A DNA stretch of 64,000 nucleotides. It comes from Paraphysoderma sedebokerense (Eukaryota > Blastocladiomycota > Physodermatomycetes > Physodermatales > Physodermataceae). Location: NCBI GenBank assembly GCA_025602915.1, contig JAHLJZ010000074.1, positions 50,031 through 114,030 on the forward strand, in the 5' to 3' direction. Below, piece after piece: positions 11,814 through 24,469 of the stretch (within the stretch, counting starts at the first letter, position 1; each line of letters begins with the position of its first letter). The notes under the pieces are model-generated. The model saw only the letters and a program-made list of their open reading frames with translations. It was not told the origin of the DNA and searched no databases. The position numbers and the translations under genes were made by a program.

Positions 11814-14034
11814 TTAGTTTGATGTGGATATTTGTAACAAAGAACCCTGAGTATTGGATACATTTTTACATTCATCGACGGCATTGGTTACCTGCAAGCT
11901 GTCCTCATTCTTCAATATTTTGGAATATTCTACTTCACTGTCGCTTTCTTCTTCTATGTCAACTTCTTTATCGGTACCTCGATTGTCTTTGGCGTCTCTG
12001 CTGCCTTCAGACGCCAAACTAAATCTTACACTTAACGATCGTCTTGCAGTTTCGACGTAATCATCTCCAAAAATTTGTCTATCTAAACTGACTCGTTTTC
12101 CACTCTTCATTGAATTTGAATATCGGTTTGATCTTGTGCAATTTGAATTTGAAGATAATGCAGAAAGAATAGTATGTATTGAAACACTTTCTGGTCGAGC
12201 CTGCGACAACGAAGGTGAAGGAAGGGACGTCAGGTGATTGTAATCGTCATCGTAATAATCGTAGTAGTTGCTATGATGTTTGGACGGCGTTGTTGATATG
12301 GAGAGACGGCTGACTGATGGCGGAGGACAAGATGACCTATTATGTTTACGAGATTTCGGTGGGTCACAAGCTGATAAAGACTTTTGAGAAATTTGAGAAG
12401 CTGAAGAACATGAAAGTGGACGGAATAAGGAATCGAAAATTGAGAAATTGGACTTTCGGCTATTTTCTGTGACGGTGTCGGTTTTTGGGAGTGAAACGGT
12501 CGACGGAGAAGACGACGACTTTGAAGATAGCCGCCGTCTATATTTTGGAATGAAATTCCGCAACTTCAATAGAATCCTTCTATGTAATTTTATCGGAGGC
12601 AGTATTATGGGGGGAGAACAGCCTTCTTTCTCTGAAACAGCTGGGTCCATTGGATCAAGAGTTACCGCTGTAGCATGCGAGGAGGAGTCAGAAGGAAATG
12701 AGGATGAGTGGACTTCATCAATTGATGGCAACAGGGTTTCAGATTCGTCCAAGTCGAGTTTTTCACCAATGTCACCGACAGCAAGACTTGGTTGACATCG
12801 TTGGACCCAATTTACGAAATCAGACAAACTTCGAATTGCACGAACTGTCACCAAGTTATTCCTGAAACAATCTGTCAATAAGTTTTCATTAGAGTAATCT
12901 GCTTCGCCTTCCAGGGTATCTTGGAGCCAAGGATGCTGTAGGATCTCTGCACATGACGGCCGCAAGCTGGGATCAGGATTCAGCAGTTGAGAAATAAAAT
13001 CTTTAGCGGTGTCAGATATGTGACTCCAGTATTTGTGATGAAATGTAAGCCGATTGTTCAACATGTTGGATACCATTTTGGACAGATCGTCTGTAGGCGT
13101 AAATGGTGCATATCCTGAGAGAAGGGTATAGGTTATCTGGAATTTAAAAATTAGTGAATCAACAAAGCAATTTCTCAGCATGAATGCTGTGTATATCATA
13201 CCACTCCGATCGACCAAACATCTACAGCTTTATGGTGCCCCCTCCCAAGTAATATTTCAGGCGCTAAAACAAAAATGAAAGTTCCTTAGCCGATCGAGCA
13301 CTCGAATCGAGAAGAGAAATTTACAGAAAATGGCTATACCGGCATATCCTGGTGAACCGCAGATTGTATAGAACAGTTCATCGTCGTCAGCAAATGTGGC
13401 AACACCGAAGTCGGCAATTACGATATCGCTCTTCGGATCTTGTGATTTAAAGAGAATATTCTCCGGCTTTAGGTCTGAATCAGAACAATCCCAATTGATT
13501 AATCGTATCTTAAAAGCCAAGTCACCCCTATTAATGTGTTGTAAACTCACCTCGATGAATGATCCCATGATCATGTAAAACTTTCACCGCAGACGTAATA
13601 GATTTAATCAACCTTGCCGCATCTCGCTCACTGAATTGTTTTAATGTGTAGATACGATCAAACAGTTCTCCACCGCCAGCCAACTCAAAAACAAGATAAA
13701 CTTTCTTGCCACTCTCGAACCAGTCTCTCAAAACGATGATATTGGGATGTCTAACGCTGTTTAGTGATGCTATTTCACGCTCAATGAGGGGTTTGTCGGT
13801 CGTCGATAATAATTTCTTAGAAATGATTTTGATGGCAACTTTCTCTCCAGTAGACTATTAATTAAAAAGGTAGCACATAACATTTCATGAGTGAGATCCA
13901 AAAATCCGGTGCTGTGGACGGTAAAAGCAAACCTTTTTGATTGCTTCTCTGACTTCGGCATAGGTGCCGTAGCCGATCGGTTTCCCGAACTGATACTCTC
14001 TCTTTTTCTTCTGTTTTCTATACCATCGTAGCAT
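11814..14034 (-). CDS. CAMK-type serine/threonine protein kinase with long Ser-rich tail
   Basis: Five exons (14034-13933, 13854-13551, 13474-13340, 13263-13202, 13136-11814) give 641 aa. The kinase domain covers about residues 10-270: glycine loop GYGTYAEV, VAIK lysine, FELAGGGELFDRI (typical of the CaMK group), HRDLKPEN catalytic loop, DFGVA, GSPGYAAPE and DVWSIGV, ending with HPWL. All catalytic residues are present. The tail of about 370 residues is Ser/Arg/Asp-rich with repeated RRxS-type sites (RRLSSKSSSS, RKSNFSIF, RRSLSVRFSL), and no obvious calmodulin-binding or C2/FHA domain. An in-frame stop lies upstream of the start. It could be a CaMK, DCLK-like or Rck-like fungal kinase. The convergent GH15 gene ends only 170 bp away. 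Confidence 0.85.
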
Positions 14035-14393
14035 ACTTGTGCTGTTGAGAGTGCGGGATACTTGGGAGAGGAAATCAGGGCCTTAGATCATAGTAATATT
14101 CGAAGCAAGGTTTTTGCCAACGATTGCCAAAAATGCTATTGTCTTGTAACTGTGGGCGTTACAGATCTGAGAGCCTAAAAATAGAGGAAACAGCCAGACA
14201 CTGATATAATAGCGAAATTCACTTTTCAACTATATTTGATACAATCATGTGCGTAAAACTGATAACATGCATAAATTAATCGGACAGTTAAATGTTCTAT
14301 GATCACATCCATTGCGAATGTTTCAGCGGTGCTTGCAGAAATTGGCTCGAGGCATGTACGCAGGATACTTCCTTCGTCTACCGCAAAGCACCC
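14035..14393 (-). other. Intergenic between kinase promoter and ODAD4 3' end
   Basis: AT-rich spacer holding the kinase promoter and the ODAD4 3' region. No coding signal or repeat seen. Confidence 0.4.
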
Positions 14394-16855
14394 CTACGAC
14401 ACTGCAGTGACATTTTCCGGCAAAGTTGTCACTTGTCTAAGGGAGTCTACAGCGTCTGATTTTTCCAGAGCTGCTTGAATAGTCGAGATCGCCGCGATAT
14501 CCTTCAATTCCTTCGCAAAACTCAAGGCATCTGCATACGCTCCTCGTCTCGTTATGTCGGAAGTGTCTATTGCGTAGAAAAAATGCACCATTAGAACAGG
14601 AGTTGCTCATAAATCGGAAATAATTGAGAGTGTATCAACATACCACATAGCTGCGCCAATAAAAGCGATGAGTTCAACGACCATTTTGCGTCGCCAGACT
14701 CCCTTGCGCACTGAATACTCTGTTCGGCCAATTGTCTGATTTTCTCGGAATTATCTTCATCGAGCGCAATATAACTCTTGGCCAAGTCGTGGTACAACCA
14801 TGCTTTTTCGATAGAAGTTGTCGCGGTATTGCTCAGTTGCGTTTCCCATATTTGAATCGCTTCTTTAAATTTTCTTTGCCTTGCATACACACGGCCAAGA
14901 TTTCCCATTATTTGTCCGTAATGCGGCGGTTTTAATTCCAACTTATTGATCAACGCTAATCCTGAAATAATCTATGAGTTCTCCCATGATGTTCATTTTA
15001 CAGCTCATTATGTTTGGCGGTTTTGCACTTACCTGTGACCAATGTTTCTTCTGCCTTTTCGTACTGTTCCGTCATCATATAAGCTATACCCAGCGCACAG
15101 TGTATTTGAGACAATGAATCAATTTCTTTTTCGTTTAATTTCTCTGTACTCATAGACGCCAATTTGCTGCCCAACCGGATGACCGCGTCGTACTTCCCTT
15201 TGACGACACCTGAAAAACTAACCATCAGTATACTGAGATCATCAACACAGATTTCGAGCTTCAGACTACCTTGTTTGATGCTTTCAAGCATGTACTTCAG
15301 GTTCCGGTTGTTTTGCTGTGAACTATTGTGCGAGAAGGGCTCAGCGATTTTTGTACGACTGAGGACAATTTGGAAATGCAAACTCACCCCTCCGCATTAA
15401 CAGTCTTGCCGGCACCAGAAACATTTCTCCGGTGTGCTCGCATCTTTTCGGCAGATCTGATGTCTTGTTTCTCTTTTTCTTTGGCCAGTTGTCTAGTTTT
15501 CGCTTCGCTTATTTTTACCTTAATTTGCGCAGCTTCAGTCTTTCGCGCATATATCGGCTTTTGCTGCCGCCAAAATTCCGTTCGAGTGTCAAGATAGCGC
15601 AGGGCTTCTTGAACAAGTTCTCTGATCCCTTCATTCGGATTATTGATGAAGTCTGTTTTAACTCAAATGCCTGGGTTGGTTCATCTGATTCATTATTGGC
15701 TGAATTTTTGTGGAAGTATACCTCTATCGTTCATGAGTTGCTCCAAATATTCTTTATCTGCATAAAGCTCTCCTAATAACTGCTTTGCGGTTCTCTCTGA
15801 CGAAGCAGAAGGCACAGCAGGTTCTCTCTGACCGGCTGTCATGGGTCTTTCGGCAACTTTAACTCGCTTGATGTCAGTTGTAACGTGGGCGGATGTAGCT
15901 TTATGTGAGCCAGTTGCTATAGCCGGGCGTGGAGGACTCGGCATTGGTGGTTTCTTTGAGGCATCCAAGGAAAAGTTTGCCGGAGGCTTAAACTTGTAGT
16001 TTTGCGGATCTGTAAAAGTCAATATTTAGGAAATCATCGCTGAAACGAAGGGCTAAAATCATAATGTTTTTTCTCACTTCCGATAGAATTGTCAATCGCT
16101 TCTCTCGCTTTCTGGATTCCCAATCTAAACTCATCTAATTCTGGTCGAAGTTTGTTTCCACGATGATAAAACACAAGCGCCATCTCAAAATCACCCGTAG
16201 CATAAAGCGCTTCGGCTTTTTGAAACATGCCCTGTTGGTGACGTACAGTCAATAGACAACACATTAGAGATAATCAGAAATCGTTTAAATTCGGATTGAA
16301 CCGTATTTGAAAGATCACGGAAATGATGGTATCAAAGAGTTTGAAAACAATTAGCTATGTTTAAAACAATTGAAAATCTGAATAGAAGATAAAACCTTAA
16401 AAAAGTCAGGATCTTCTTTTAATGCTAAATCTGCATCTGCCAAAGCGTAATCCGCATCTCCAAGTTGTAAATAGCATTTCGATCTCGCAACTAGGCAATT
16501 TTTCTCCGCAATTCGTATATTCAGAGCCTATAAAGTTTTAGAATGAATAAAGATAGTTTGGAAATTTGAGATGATGCACAAAATGGTAGCAACGTCGATG
16601 GATGGTGCACAAAAGTACGTTAGTAACTCATAATGAAATTCTGTCACCTTCGCATTTGACTACTTGCAGTCAGATAAGGGCTATTAATACCTTGGTGTAA
16701 GCTTCAATAGCTTTGCGATATTCTCCTTGCTTTGCAAGCAAATCACCTTCTGCAGCGTAACTCTGAAACGAGCTGACTGGACCATCCTGCTCTGAATTAG
16801 TATCAAAATCAGGAGGGTTTGATGCCGGGTTAGTGGTTGTTGTCGGTGGTATCAT
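14394..16855 (-). CDS. ODAD4: Outer dynein arm docking complex subunit 4 (TTC25-like)
   Basis: Nine exons (16855-16691, 16527-16396, 16231-16078, 16009-15722, 15652-15388, 15358-15270, 15209-15033, 14961-14644, 14566-14394) give 586 aa. The first part has TPR repeats: AEGDLLAKQGEYRKAIEAYT, CLVARSKCYLQLGDADYAL, and KAEALYATGDFEMALVFYHR with GNKLRPELDEFRLGIQKARE, which is nearly diagnostic of TTC25. The middle has YLDTRTEFWRQQKPIYARK, another TTC25 signature. The C-terminal half has further TPRs (IKQGVVKGKYDAV, GRVYARQRKFKEAI). The protein docks outer dynein arms on axonemal doublets, so the organism should make a motile flagellum. A Pro/Lys/Ala linker (SHKATSAHV) lies between the two halves. 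Confidence 0.92.
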
Positions 16856-16989
16856 TGTTATGAGATAACTTTAGGTATCGAGGTTTGTGGACGGAAATTG
16901 ATAATTAATGCTGTCTGCGAGTTCCAGTTGCGTGCAGATCAGATTGTAGCTCCAATGCACGCGTGCTATTCAGGACTCTAAAGATTTAT

Positions 16990-17029
16990 ATGTTTCTACG
17001 GTTAAAAATATGTTTCTATGGTTAAAAAT
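16990..17029 (+). repeat. Two tandem 20-nt units
   Basis: ATGTTTCTACGGTTAAAAAT is repeated directly once with a single difference, in the short spacer between ODAD4 and the S9-type hydrolase gene. Confidence 0.8.
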
Positions 17030-17117
17030 ACAAATTGAAACGCATTCTATGCAAATTCGAGCAAACTGATTTATCTTATTACAATAACAAAGGCTGTATG
17101 TTCAGATTTTGTAGAAG

Positions 17118-20100
17118 TTAAGCCTTTCCGACAGGCTCAGTTTCTAACTCATCGATGAATCCAACACGCTCTTCAAACTGCCATTCATTACCCCAAAATC
17201 CACTAGCAACGACACCACCCAATCCCATCCATGTTGATTTTTCATTTGTAACGAGGTAATCAGGAATAGGATTCACAGAATTAATCGGAATTTGAGAAGC
17301 TGCTCGAAGTGTTGCTTCCTCGCTATTGCCTGACACGACCAGCGCGAGTTGCTGTTTGTTAAAAGGAGTAAGATATAACAAGGAGTGAGATGGTGATGTA
17401 AATTTTCGGTTTCCAAGGATAAATCCAGTGGAGGACGGAAGTGGGTTAACGAGTGTTTCCGGGGTGGATGCAACCGATGGAGACGACGATCGAAGAAAAC
17501 TTGTGATTTGGGTAAGTTCTGTAACGGGTGCGATGATGGCAAGATTCGTTACAATTGCAGATGTTGTCTCATTGGATTCGGCGATGTTGCCGCGTGAGAG
17601 GACTTCTGTCAAAGGAATTAAAGTGGGCGCAAAGCGACCAATGTAGTACAAGTCTCTAGCGAGATTTGATGCCGCAACTCCGTAGGCAGCCGACGTAGTG
17701 GAATACACGATAGTAATGGAGCCAGTTTCGAATGCCTACATCCGCATAAATGTCAGATTCCCTACACGCGATTCAAACAGTGGATAAGAAAAATAATACC
17801 TGTCTGGCTGGACCATACGTTCGCGGACTTCTCTCTTTCACCTTCCATTCCTCACCATCACACACACCCCATCTCCCTTGTTTCTCCCTACAATACATTC
17901 GTTTTGGAACCACATCAAATGCCGTACCATCCAAATTCACTCTTCTTGGTCGTACCATACCCTCCAATTCAACAAACTCAAACCGTTTAATGTTTCGAGT
18001 TTTCAATTCCCACTCAGAACCTCGTTGAGTTACTTTGATTCTACCAACGGTGTAAGGCACAACAAGTTGAAGAATTTGAATGCCTCCTTTAGATCCGAAA
18101 TTTGCGGGATTCATGGTGGAAATGATAAATTGTTGAGGTAACTGAGGTCGTGTCTTTTGTGGGGTCAAGTAACGATTGAAAAAGGGTTCTAATGCAGAGT
18201 CGTCAACAACGCCATCAAACCTAAAATGACAACAACCGTGAATCATTACGTCAAACATACTAGTTGAAGAGTGGAGATAATAATAGACTTACCAATGACC
18301 GCCTCCTGGAACTTCACTGATGCCAGTATATGCGGGGTTGCCATGCCATTCATTGACCATGCGAGCCATTCGGCGGTTGAAATATGGTGGTACGACCTGA
18401 ATAGAAACCCGAAAGCAAGTAACCAAAACGGTTCGAAACATTATCAGTTAACACTCGGTTATTCTCTCAGATTCACAAATTTAAAACTAAATGGCATCTT
18501 ACATCATCTTTACCACCCATTCGAACCAAAGTTGGTATACCAGCCAAATTGGAAGAATATAATTCAGGGTCGTATTCACCCAAAGTTTTTTGAGTAATTG
18601 AACGAAGGAAATGATCAATGTGACCGTAATCTGAACGAAGGTATTGTGGTAAATAATGTTCTTGTTTGGTCCATCTAAATTGGCAAATGTTGGATCAGAA
18701 TACACAATATATCGCGACGTTTGCAGTAAAAGATAAGATACGTACGCCATGGCTGGTAACGATCCCAAAGCCAGGTCGGGGAAATGAGTACTGAACACCC
18801 AACAGCCGTGACCGCCCATAGAATGACCTATAAAATAGCATATTCGGTTAGATTGATTTTCGTATGCAGAGTTAATCGTACCACAAACCTGCAAAAAGGA
18901 GGCTAGTCGGGTCGACTTTCCATTTGGATTTCTCATTTCTCGGGGCACCGGGTAAATCACGAGCAAGGGCTTTCAACGAACTCAATCCATTGACTAATCC
19001 TACCGTCTGCCAATCGTAACCGAAAGGTCTTCGGTTGGTGGGTAATAAAATCCAGGATGAATTTTTCGCCTGGTAAGAATAAATCCAGACGTCATCTTGT
19101 GCAGTAACACTTGCACCGTGGGCTATTTTCAATGGCACAATCAATAAACTATCCCTGTATTTTGACGATGCAGAGGAGTAAAGTTGGATACATACTGGAG
19201 AATAAAACTGGACATCCGCTTTCCGGACAAGAATTCACTGGTGGTCTTACACCGGCAGTATGGACTGATCCGTCGAAATCCAAGAAAGTGAATTTAAAAC
19301 CTTCTCCCCATTTTCTACATCTGAGTACGAGTTCGACGGCTTTGAATGTCACATTGCCGAATTCTGAGCGCAGTTCCGGCGAGAGTTCAAAATCAATGTG
19401 AAAAGTGACAGTGTTGGTGGAACCGCAAGAAAACTGATGAGATTTCAGTTCTTGAAGTGAAATGGCGACAGCTTTCGATTGAAGCGGTTGAAGATTTGGC
19501 ATAGCACTGACAATTTGAGGGACCGAAGAAGTCGAATTGATGGTGGAATTGGTAGCGGTCACATTTGTCGCGTTTGCAGTTGTGACAGTTTGGTTTTGAT
19601 TTTTGATTTTAACAACCATGGACATGTCACCGGCTTTTAATTGTTTTTCGACAACATTGGTGACAATGAAACTCAAGTAGTCACTCGACAAATATTGGTC
19701 GATAATATCGGGGACAAGAGAATCCTCGATATCAGTTGAAATGACGGCATCAGAAACGAGAATCGGCGCCGTGAATACGAAAGATCCAGTGGCTCCGTAT
19801 CCCCCGAACGCAAATCGAATAGAATGTGCTCCAGCTTTGAGACGAATAAAAGTCGAGAGTTTTCCGTATGGGTCCCCAATTTGTGGTTGATTGTCGATGA
19901 AGAAACGACGAGAGCGAACACTATGACGAGCAAACTTCTAGAGTTAGTGTCTACAAGGTATAGGTAGACAGGATCAGACTTACTTCATTTTGTACACTCC
20001 AGAAGTCGGGACTTGAAAATCAGCAATAGCCCAAGCACGCCAAGCCAAACTATAGATGTGTACCAAACCCATAACATTTAATCGCTAGACAAAAACTTGA

Positions 20101-20821
20101 ATTCTGTTCGATTGAAATAACACATACCCAGCAATTCCAAACTACGTTATATAAACACACCAGTCAGTTCAAACTCCTCAAATTCATTATGCCACGAACA
20201 AAAATACAACAAACCATATCAGTCAATAATCCCTCATTCACATCGTACTTTACTTCCACCGAACCATCGTCTTTGGAATTCACTCTAACCCATTTCGTTT
20301 TCCCTCCATTCACGAATTCCGTCGCAAACGTCGCCGATGAATCTCCTCTCTTGAGCCCCGTAATACCACCAAACGCATTCAACGTATCAGCGCCGTACTC
20401 TCCAATCGGGAAAGGCCCGAGAATATCCTAATGGTTACGGGTTGTGTGAGTTTTGTATTCACGTATCGAAAGGAAGAAGAGTGGGCGGAGATGGTATCGT
20501 ACCCATTGAGTTTGGAGGGATTTGGGTTTGATAGTTGGTTCTGGCGGTTGATTGACAAATATCGGATCCTGACGATATGATATAGCAAATGTTACTGTTG
20601 ATGTTGAAGACCCCAAAGTGGCGTTTTCAGAATGATAGATTGGAAGAACCAGAATAGATCAATCGTACCTTGGAATTCGGTCTGCTTTTCTTCTGAGAAC
20701 CATGATTTGTGAAGAACTCGGAAGAATCAAAAACAGTTTGTTTACTGCTCGCGAGTTGAGTTACAAACAGTATACCCAAACCGAGCAATATCGTTCGTGT
20801 TGCAAAACTTGATTTCGACAT
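17118..20821 (-). CDS. Secreted S9/alpha-beta hydrolase (prolyl oligopeptidase-type)
   Basis: Twelve exons (20821-20669, 20568-20503, 20427-20215, 20141-20128, 20049-19984, 19920-19192, 19154-18889, 18827-18746, 18674-18503, 18396-18293, 18220-17800, 17735-17118) sum to 967 aa. It begins with a hydrophobic signal peptide (TILLGLGILFVTQL). The N-terminal region has DILGPFPIGE and AGLAWRAWAIADF, shared with large basidiomycete proteins annotated as peptidase S9. The alpha/beta hydrolase core shows FGYDWQTVGLVNG, the nucleophile elbow GHSMGGHG, SNLAGIPTLVRMGGKDD (probable Asp), and EVPGGGHWFDG (probable His). A further 350 residues follow, including EKSTWMGLGGVVASGFWGNE. Ser/Thr/Asn-rich segments suggest glycosylation. 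Likely an extracellular esterase or peptidase; substrate unknown. The intron before exon 7 is about 37 nt. Confidence 0.82.
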
Positions 20822-21527
20822 TTCGATGAACTCAGCAGCGACGTTTACAACTGACTAGATCGAATCAGAAAAGTAGCGACTACTATTGATTGTATCAATA
20901 ACTATAAATCTGTCGTATTTGGCGGTCTTGGTAGCGAATAAGAGGGCAATATCTTACAGAATGTCGACAAGAAAGAAAAAAAAATCGGCGAAAGAACCCA
21001 AGGCACGGAAATTGGCGAAGTCAGAATGGTCCTTCATTTTAGATGCCACAAATTCCGCGAAATCGTTTCGCCCGGGTTTAAAAATGGGTTTAAATCTGTT
21101 TAAATTTCCTTTTCATCAATTGCAATTCGTAAACAGAATAATGGATCCACCGTATGGTTGTATATTAAGTCTATGTGTTTTTAATAACATATGTCAATGA
21201 AAACCGGTTCTCCGCCCACAGGGACTTGAAGCGACATCAAAGATAACACCGAGTCAGCGGGCCGACTATGGCTGAGATCGTTCTTGATCATTTCAGGGAC
21301 ACCTTTAAATAAAAATCGAATATAGGAATTATATATATTTACTACCTCTTTGAAATTATCGTCAATCGGATAACTCGCTTGCGATTCTTTAAAAACTGAT
21401 TGAGCATGAATTCAAATGACCGCGTCGTTTCCATGGCAACGTTCATTTCAACAAACCTCGCTACCACTACCACTACTACAACCGCGACCTCTCAATTCGA
21501 CAGTCCCTCTTCTAAACTCTACCCAAT
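20822..21527 (+). other. Divergent promoter region
   Basis: Lies between the start codons of the S9-type hydrolase (minus) and the DUF4602 gene (plus). An 80-codon open frame from the ATG at 20961 to 21200 begins with a Lys-rich stretch (STRKKKKSAKEPKARK) and might be a small gene, but it lacks any recognised motif. The rest shows no coding signal. Confidence 0.35.
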
Positions 21528-23421
21528 ATGGCGAAAACATCGACATTCAACCCGTCTAAACGACCTAAACTAGAGTCCCCAAAGGACGATGAACTGTACG
21601 TACCAAATTCTCCATTTAATATATTGTACAATTGTACGAAGTAAACCGACAGCATGAAACCTTAACTCATTGGTTTTTGTAATTTGTGGTTGTTAGATCC
21701 GACGGTCAAGTTGAGGAGTACATACAAGCTAAATTAATGGCTTATGCTAGCTCTATTTGGGATGATTCAGAGGAAGAGGGTACCGATGTATCCGGGACGA
21801 ATTCAAATAAGGATTCAAGTTCAAGTTCGAGGTCGAGTGAGAGTGAGAGGTCGAGGGCGAATGAGGGTGTTGTAAATAAGAAACGCAAATTTAAAGAACC
21901 AGAAGACGAAAGTGAGTCTTGCAGTGATGATGGTGAAGTGAATACGGAATCGGAGTCGGAGTCAGAATCAGAGTCGGAGTTGGAATTGGAAGATGGTAAA
22001 AGGAAGGGAGTATCGCCTGGGACGCATACAATCGATGATATGCGAAGTGACGAAGAAGATTTTAATTCTCAAAATGAAGATTCGGTATCAGATGATTCAG
22101 ATGATGATTCGGATGGTGAAGATGATGATTCGGATGGTGAAGATGATGAGTTGGGTATTATCCTGAAAAACGTTCAACCCAAGAAACCATCGAAACTACC
22201 GAATCTAACGAATTCATCGAAACCGAAACCGAAATCGAAACCGCCGGTATCAGCTCATAAGAACGGGGGTCAACCGGAGATAGTAGTGTTTAATGAACGT
22301 GGATCTAGTGCCTCGAAAGAGGGAAGAAATTTGAGAGAGTATAAAATGTTTATGGTTCGTGGCGGTCTATTCTTCGTTTTGTTCTAGATTGTGGAGAATA
22401 ATCTAACAAAATGTTCATAAATAGTCGAGCAAAGTTTCTAAAATTTTCACAGATGTGTCAAAGGAAGAAGAAGCAGCGTTGTCGCAACTTAACGACAAGG
22501 AAAAAGAAGAAGAACGGTATGTGGTTTTGATGATTTTATGTTCTATACATGTTGCTCTCTCTGTGATCGAATCAAGTGACTCATTTTGCATTCTTTGTAG
22601 GTTAAATGTACAGCATGACCGAGATTTAGCAAATTTACTTCGAACGAGTCAATTGATAGAAAAATACGGTATACGTCTTTTTTTTCTATGTATCTTTTGT
22701 CGTCTCGCTTCTAATACAAAGAATCTACTCGTTCCATCTAGCTTCCGAGCAACTCACTGGACGGGACCGTCAAAAATACGAGCTTCAAAAATTGGTAGAG
22801 TTGGGTGCAAAGGTAAACTCATACGACCCCTAATTCACTTTTTTACGTTTCATCTACTCACCCAAACTTCAACCTAACCATCTCGATTTCTCTACTGCTC
22901 TTCCACCATCACCCAAAAAGCCATCCAAACCTCAAAAAATGCCACTCCCAGCACGAATCGGTCTCGCTAAACACAAATCCAAAATCATCTCATCCGCACT
23001 CACCAGAGCCAAAGATCTAGGACTCTACAATTCCACCTTAAAAAACCGATACTCAGGCGACTCTTTACTCCATTTAGTCCACAACAGTACCGACAAAACC
23101 AAACCCAGTTCAAAATATATTTCATTCAGTAGTATGGTATCTGATAAAAGTGGGAAAGATCATGTAGGTGCGAAACCGAAAAGAATGGATAGAGGGTTAA
23201 AAGGGAGTATAGGGAAATTTAAAGGTGGGATGTTGACTTTGAGTAAAAAAGATATTCAGCGGGTGAATAGTAGCGGGAAAGTAGAGAGGAGAGCGTTCGG
23301 GTTGGATGGTGGATCTCGTGGTGGTGGTGGTGGAGGCGGGGGTGGTGGTGGGGGTGGTAAGAAGAGTGGAGGGAAAAGTAAAAAGGGAAAACATAAAGGT
23401 GGAAAACGAAAGAAACGATGA
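21528..23421 (+). CDS. C1orf131/DUF4602-like nucleolar (SSU processome) protein
   Basis: Six exons (21528-21595, 21697-22354, about 22464-22516, 22601-22668, 22742-22812, 22921-23421) give about 472 aa. The first 200 residues are acidic and Ser-rich (SESESESESE-type runs, DDSDGEDDDSDGE), then PEIVVFNERG. The middle has TGRDRQKYELQKLVELGAK, and the end has IGKFKGGMLTLSKKDIQRVN, which matches the KFKxGxLxLSxxDIxxIN signature of human C1orf131, a small-subunit processome factor. A run of about 13 Gly and a Lys-rich tail (KKGKHKGGKRKKR) follow, fitting nucleolar RNA binding. The start of exon 3 is ambiguous: the CAG before ATGTG gives the wrong phase, so the AAAG nine bases further on is preferred. 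Confidence 0.72.
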
Positions 23422-24058
23422 TGGAATAAATAAAATTAAAAAAATTAAAAGACAAATTATGCTTGGAGAGTTGACAAAGTGGCACTGGCGACATCAACGT
23501 GGTCGTATCTAGTTTGCAGTCCATGGCACATTTTGGGACACCTATAAGCAAAATATGCATACATCACAAGATGCATGTTGAGTGATACGTCTCTTCAAAT
23601 CTGTTTATTCACATTTTTTAATCACGTTATACATTGCTACAGGAATATAGAAACCTTAAAAGATATTTCCACCAATTTTGGAATCTCGGATCCACAAGTC
23701 GGTTCGTTCTTTTTCCACCATTGTCTACGAAACTTTTTCACTTCACAGAATTACACAAGATCAAAACACATTCCAACACGACATGAGATAGTTATATGAT
23801 ATGCTTTACAACAACACTGAATTACACTACACGTGAACGGGATGCCAACTTTCAACTTCACCACAATTTCGCCATAAACGGAACATTATACTTTGGTTTT
23901 TGGGTGCTGGTTTCTTTTGCACCGAAAATATTAACGGGAACAGCGGACAATGACTGACCAGACTAATTGAAAGGGAATGAGGAGAATGGAAAAAAAAGTT
24001 AAATCAGTGTTCACGAACAATGAATGAACGAGCAACGGATTTTTGACTGAGAATATTT
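23422..24058 (+). other. Intergenic between convergent genes
   Basis: 3' regions of two convergent genes. One CACGTG hexamer at 23830-23835. No coding signal. Confidence 0.4.
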
Positions 24059-24469
24059 TCATCCACAGTCTACACATACCTCCACAGCTTCACAGTTGAC
24101 GACATTTCTGTTTACACCTAGGCTCATTCTTCTCTCTTTTTCCTTTGCAGGGCTTGAGCTTGCATTCATTCTGCTCTTGTTCACGACTCCTCCCAATTCT
24201 TCGTACGCAACGGGCATGTCCTTGTCTGCGGATGGGTGATGAGGGGTGAATTGCTTGGGAACGAGAGTGTAATTGGATGCAGAGACTGGAGAGGAAGAAG
24301 AGGGGGAAGGCGACACCGTATTGGAGATACGCTTGTACTGAGAAGGAGGGCTGAGCGGTTGGGAAGGAAGATGGTGGGATTGAGATTGTGACTGAGGATG
24401 AAGCGAGTCAGCGGAGGAGGCATTGGATTTCTTTTGGGCGAGGAGGGTAGTGAATCTGAGGACGTCCAT
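24059..24469 (-). CDS. Small Ser/Pro/Gln-rich orphan protein
   Basis: Single open frame of 136 aa starting MDVLRFTTLLAQKKS; not recognised. After a short hydrophobic/basic start it is Ser, Pro, Gln and His-rich (HPQSQSQSHHLPSQPLSPPS), followed by a middle segment MPVAYEELGGVVNKSRMNAS and a Cys-containing end (CEAVEVCVDCG). No domain, signal peptide or TM. Its upstream region carries a pair of CACGTG sites, which supports it as a transcribed gene. A regulatory or disordered adaptor protein is possible; function unknown. Confidence 0.5.
   Translation of the reverse strand: MDVLRFTTLLAQKKSNASSADSLHPQSQSQSHHLPSQPLSPPSQYKRISNTVSPSPSSSSPVSASNYTLVPKQFTPHHPSADKDMPVAYEELGGVVNKSRMNASSSPAKEKERRMSLGVNRNVVNCEAVEVCVDCG

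Noticed and set aside
12448-12795. Plus-strand frame inside the kinase tail
   Set aside because: Antisense to the Ser-rich kinase tail, acidic by complement of Ser/Arg codons.
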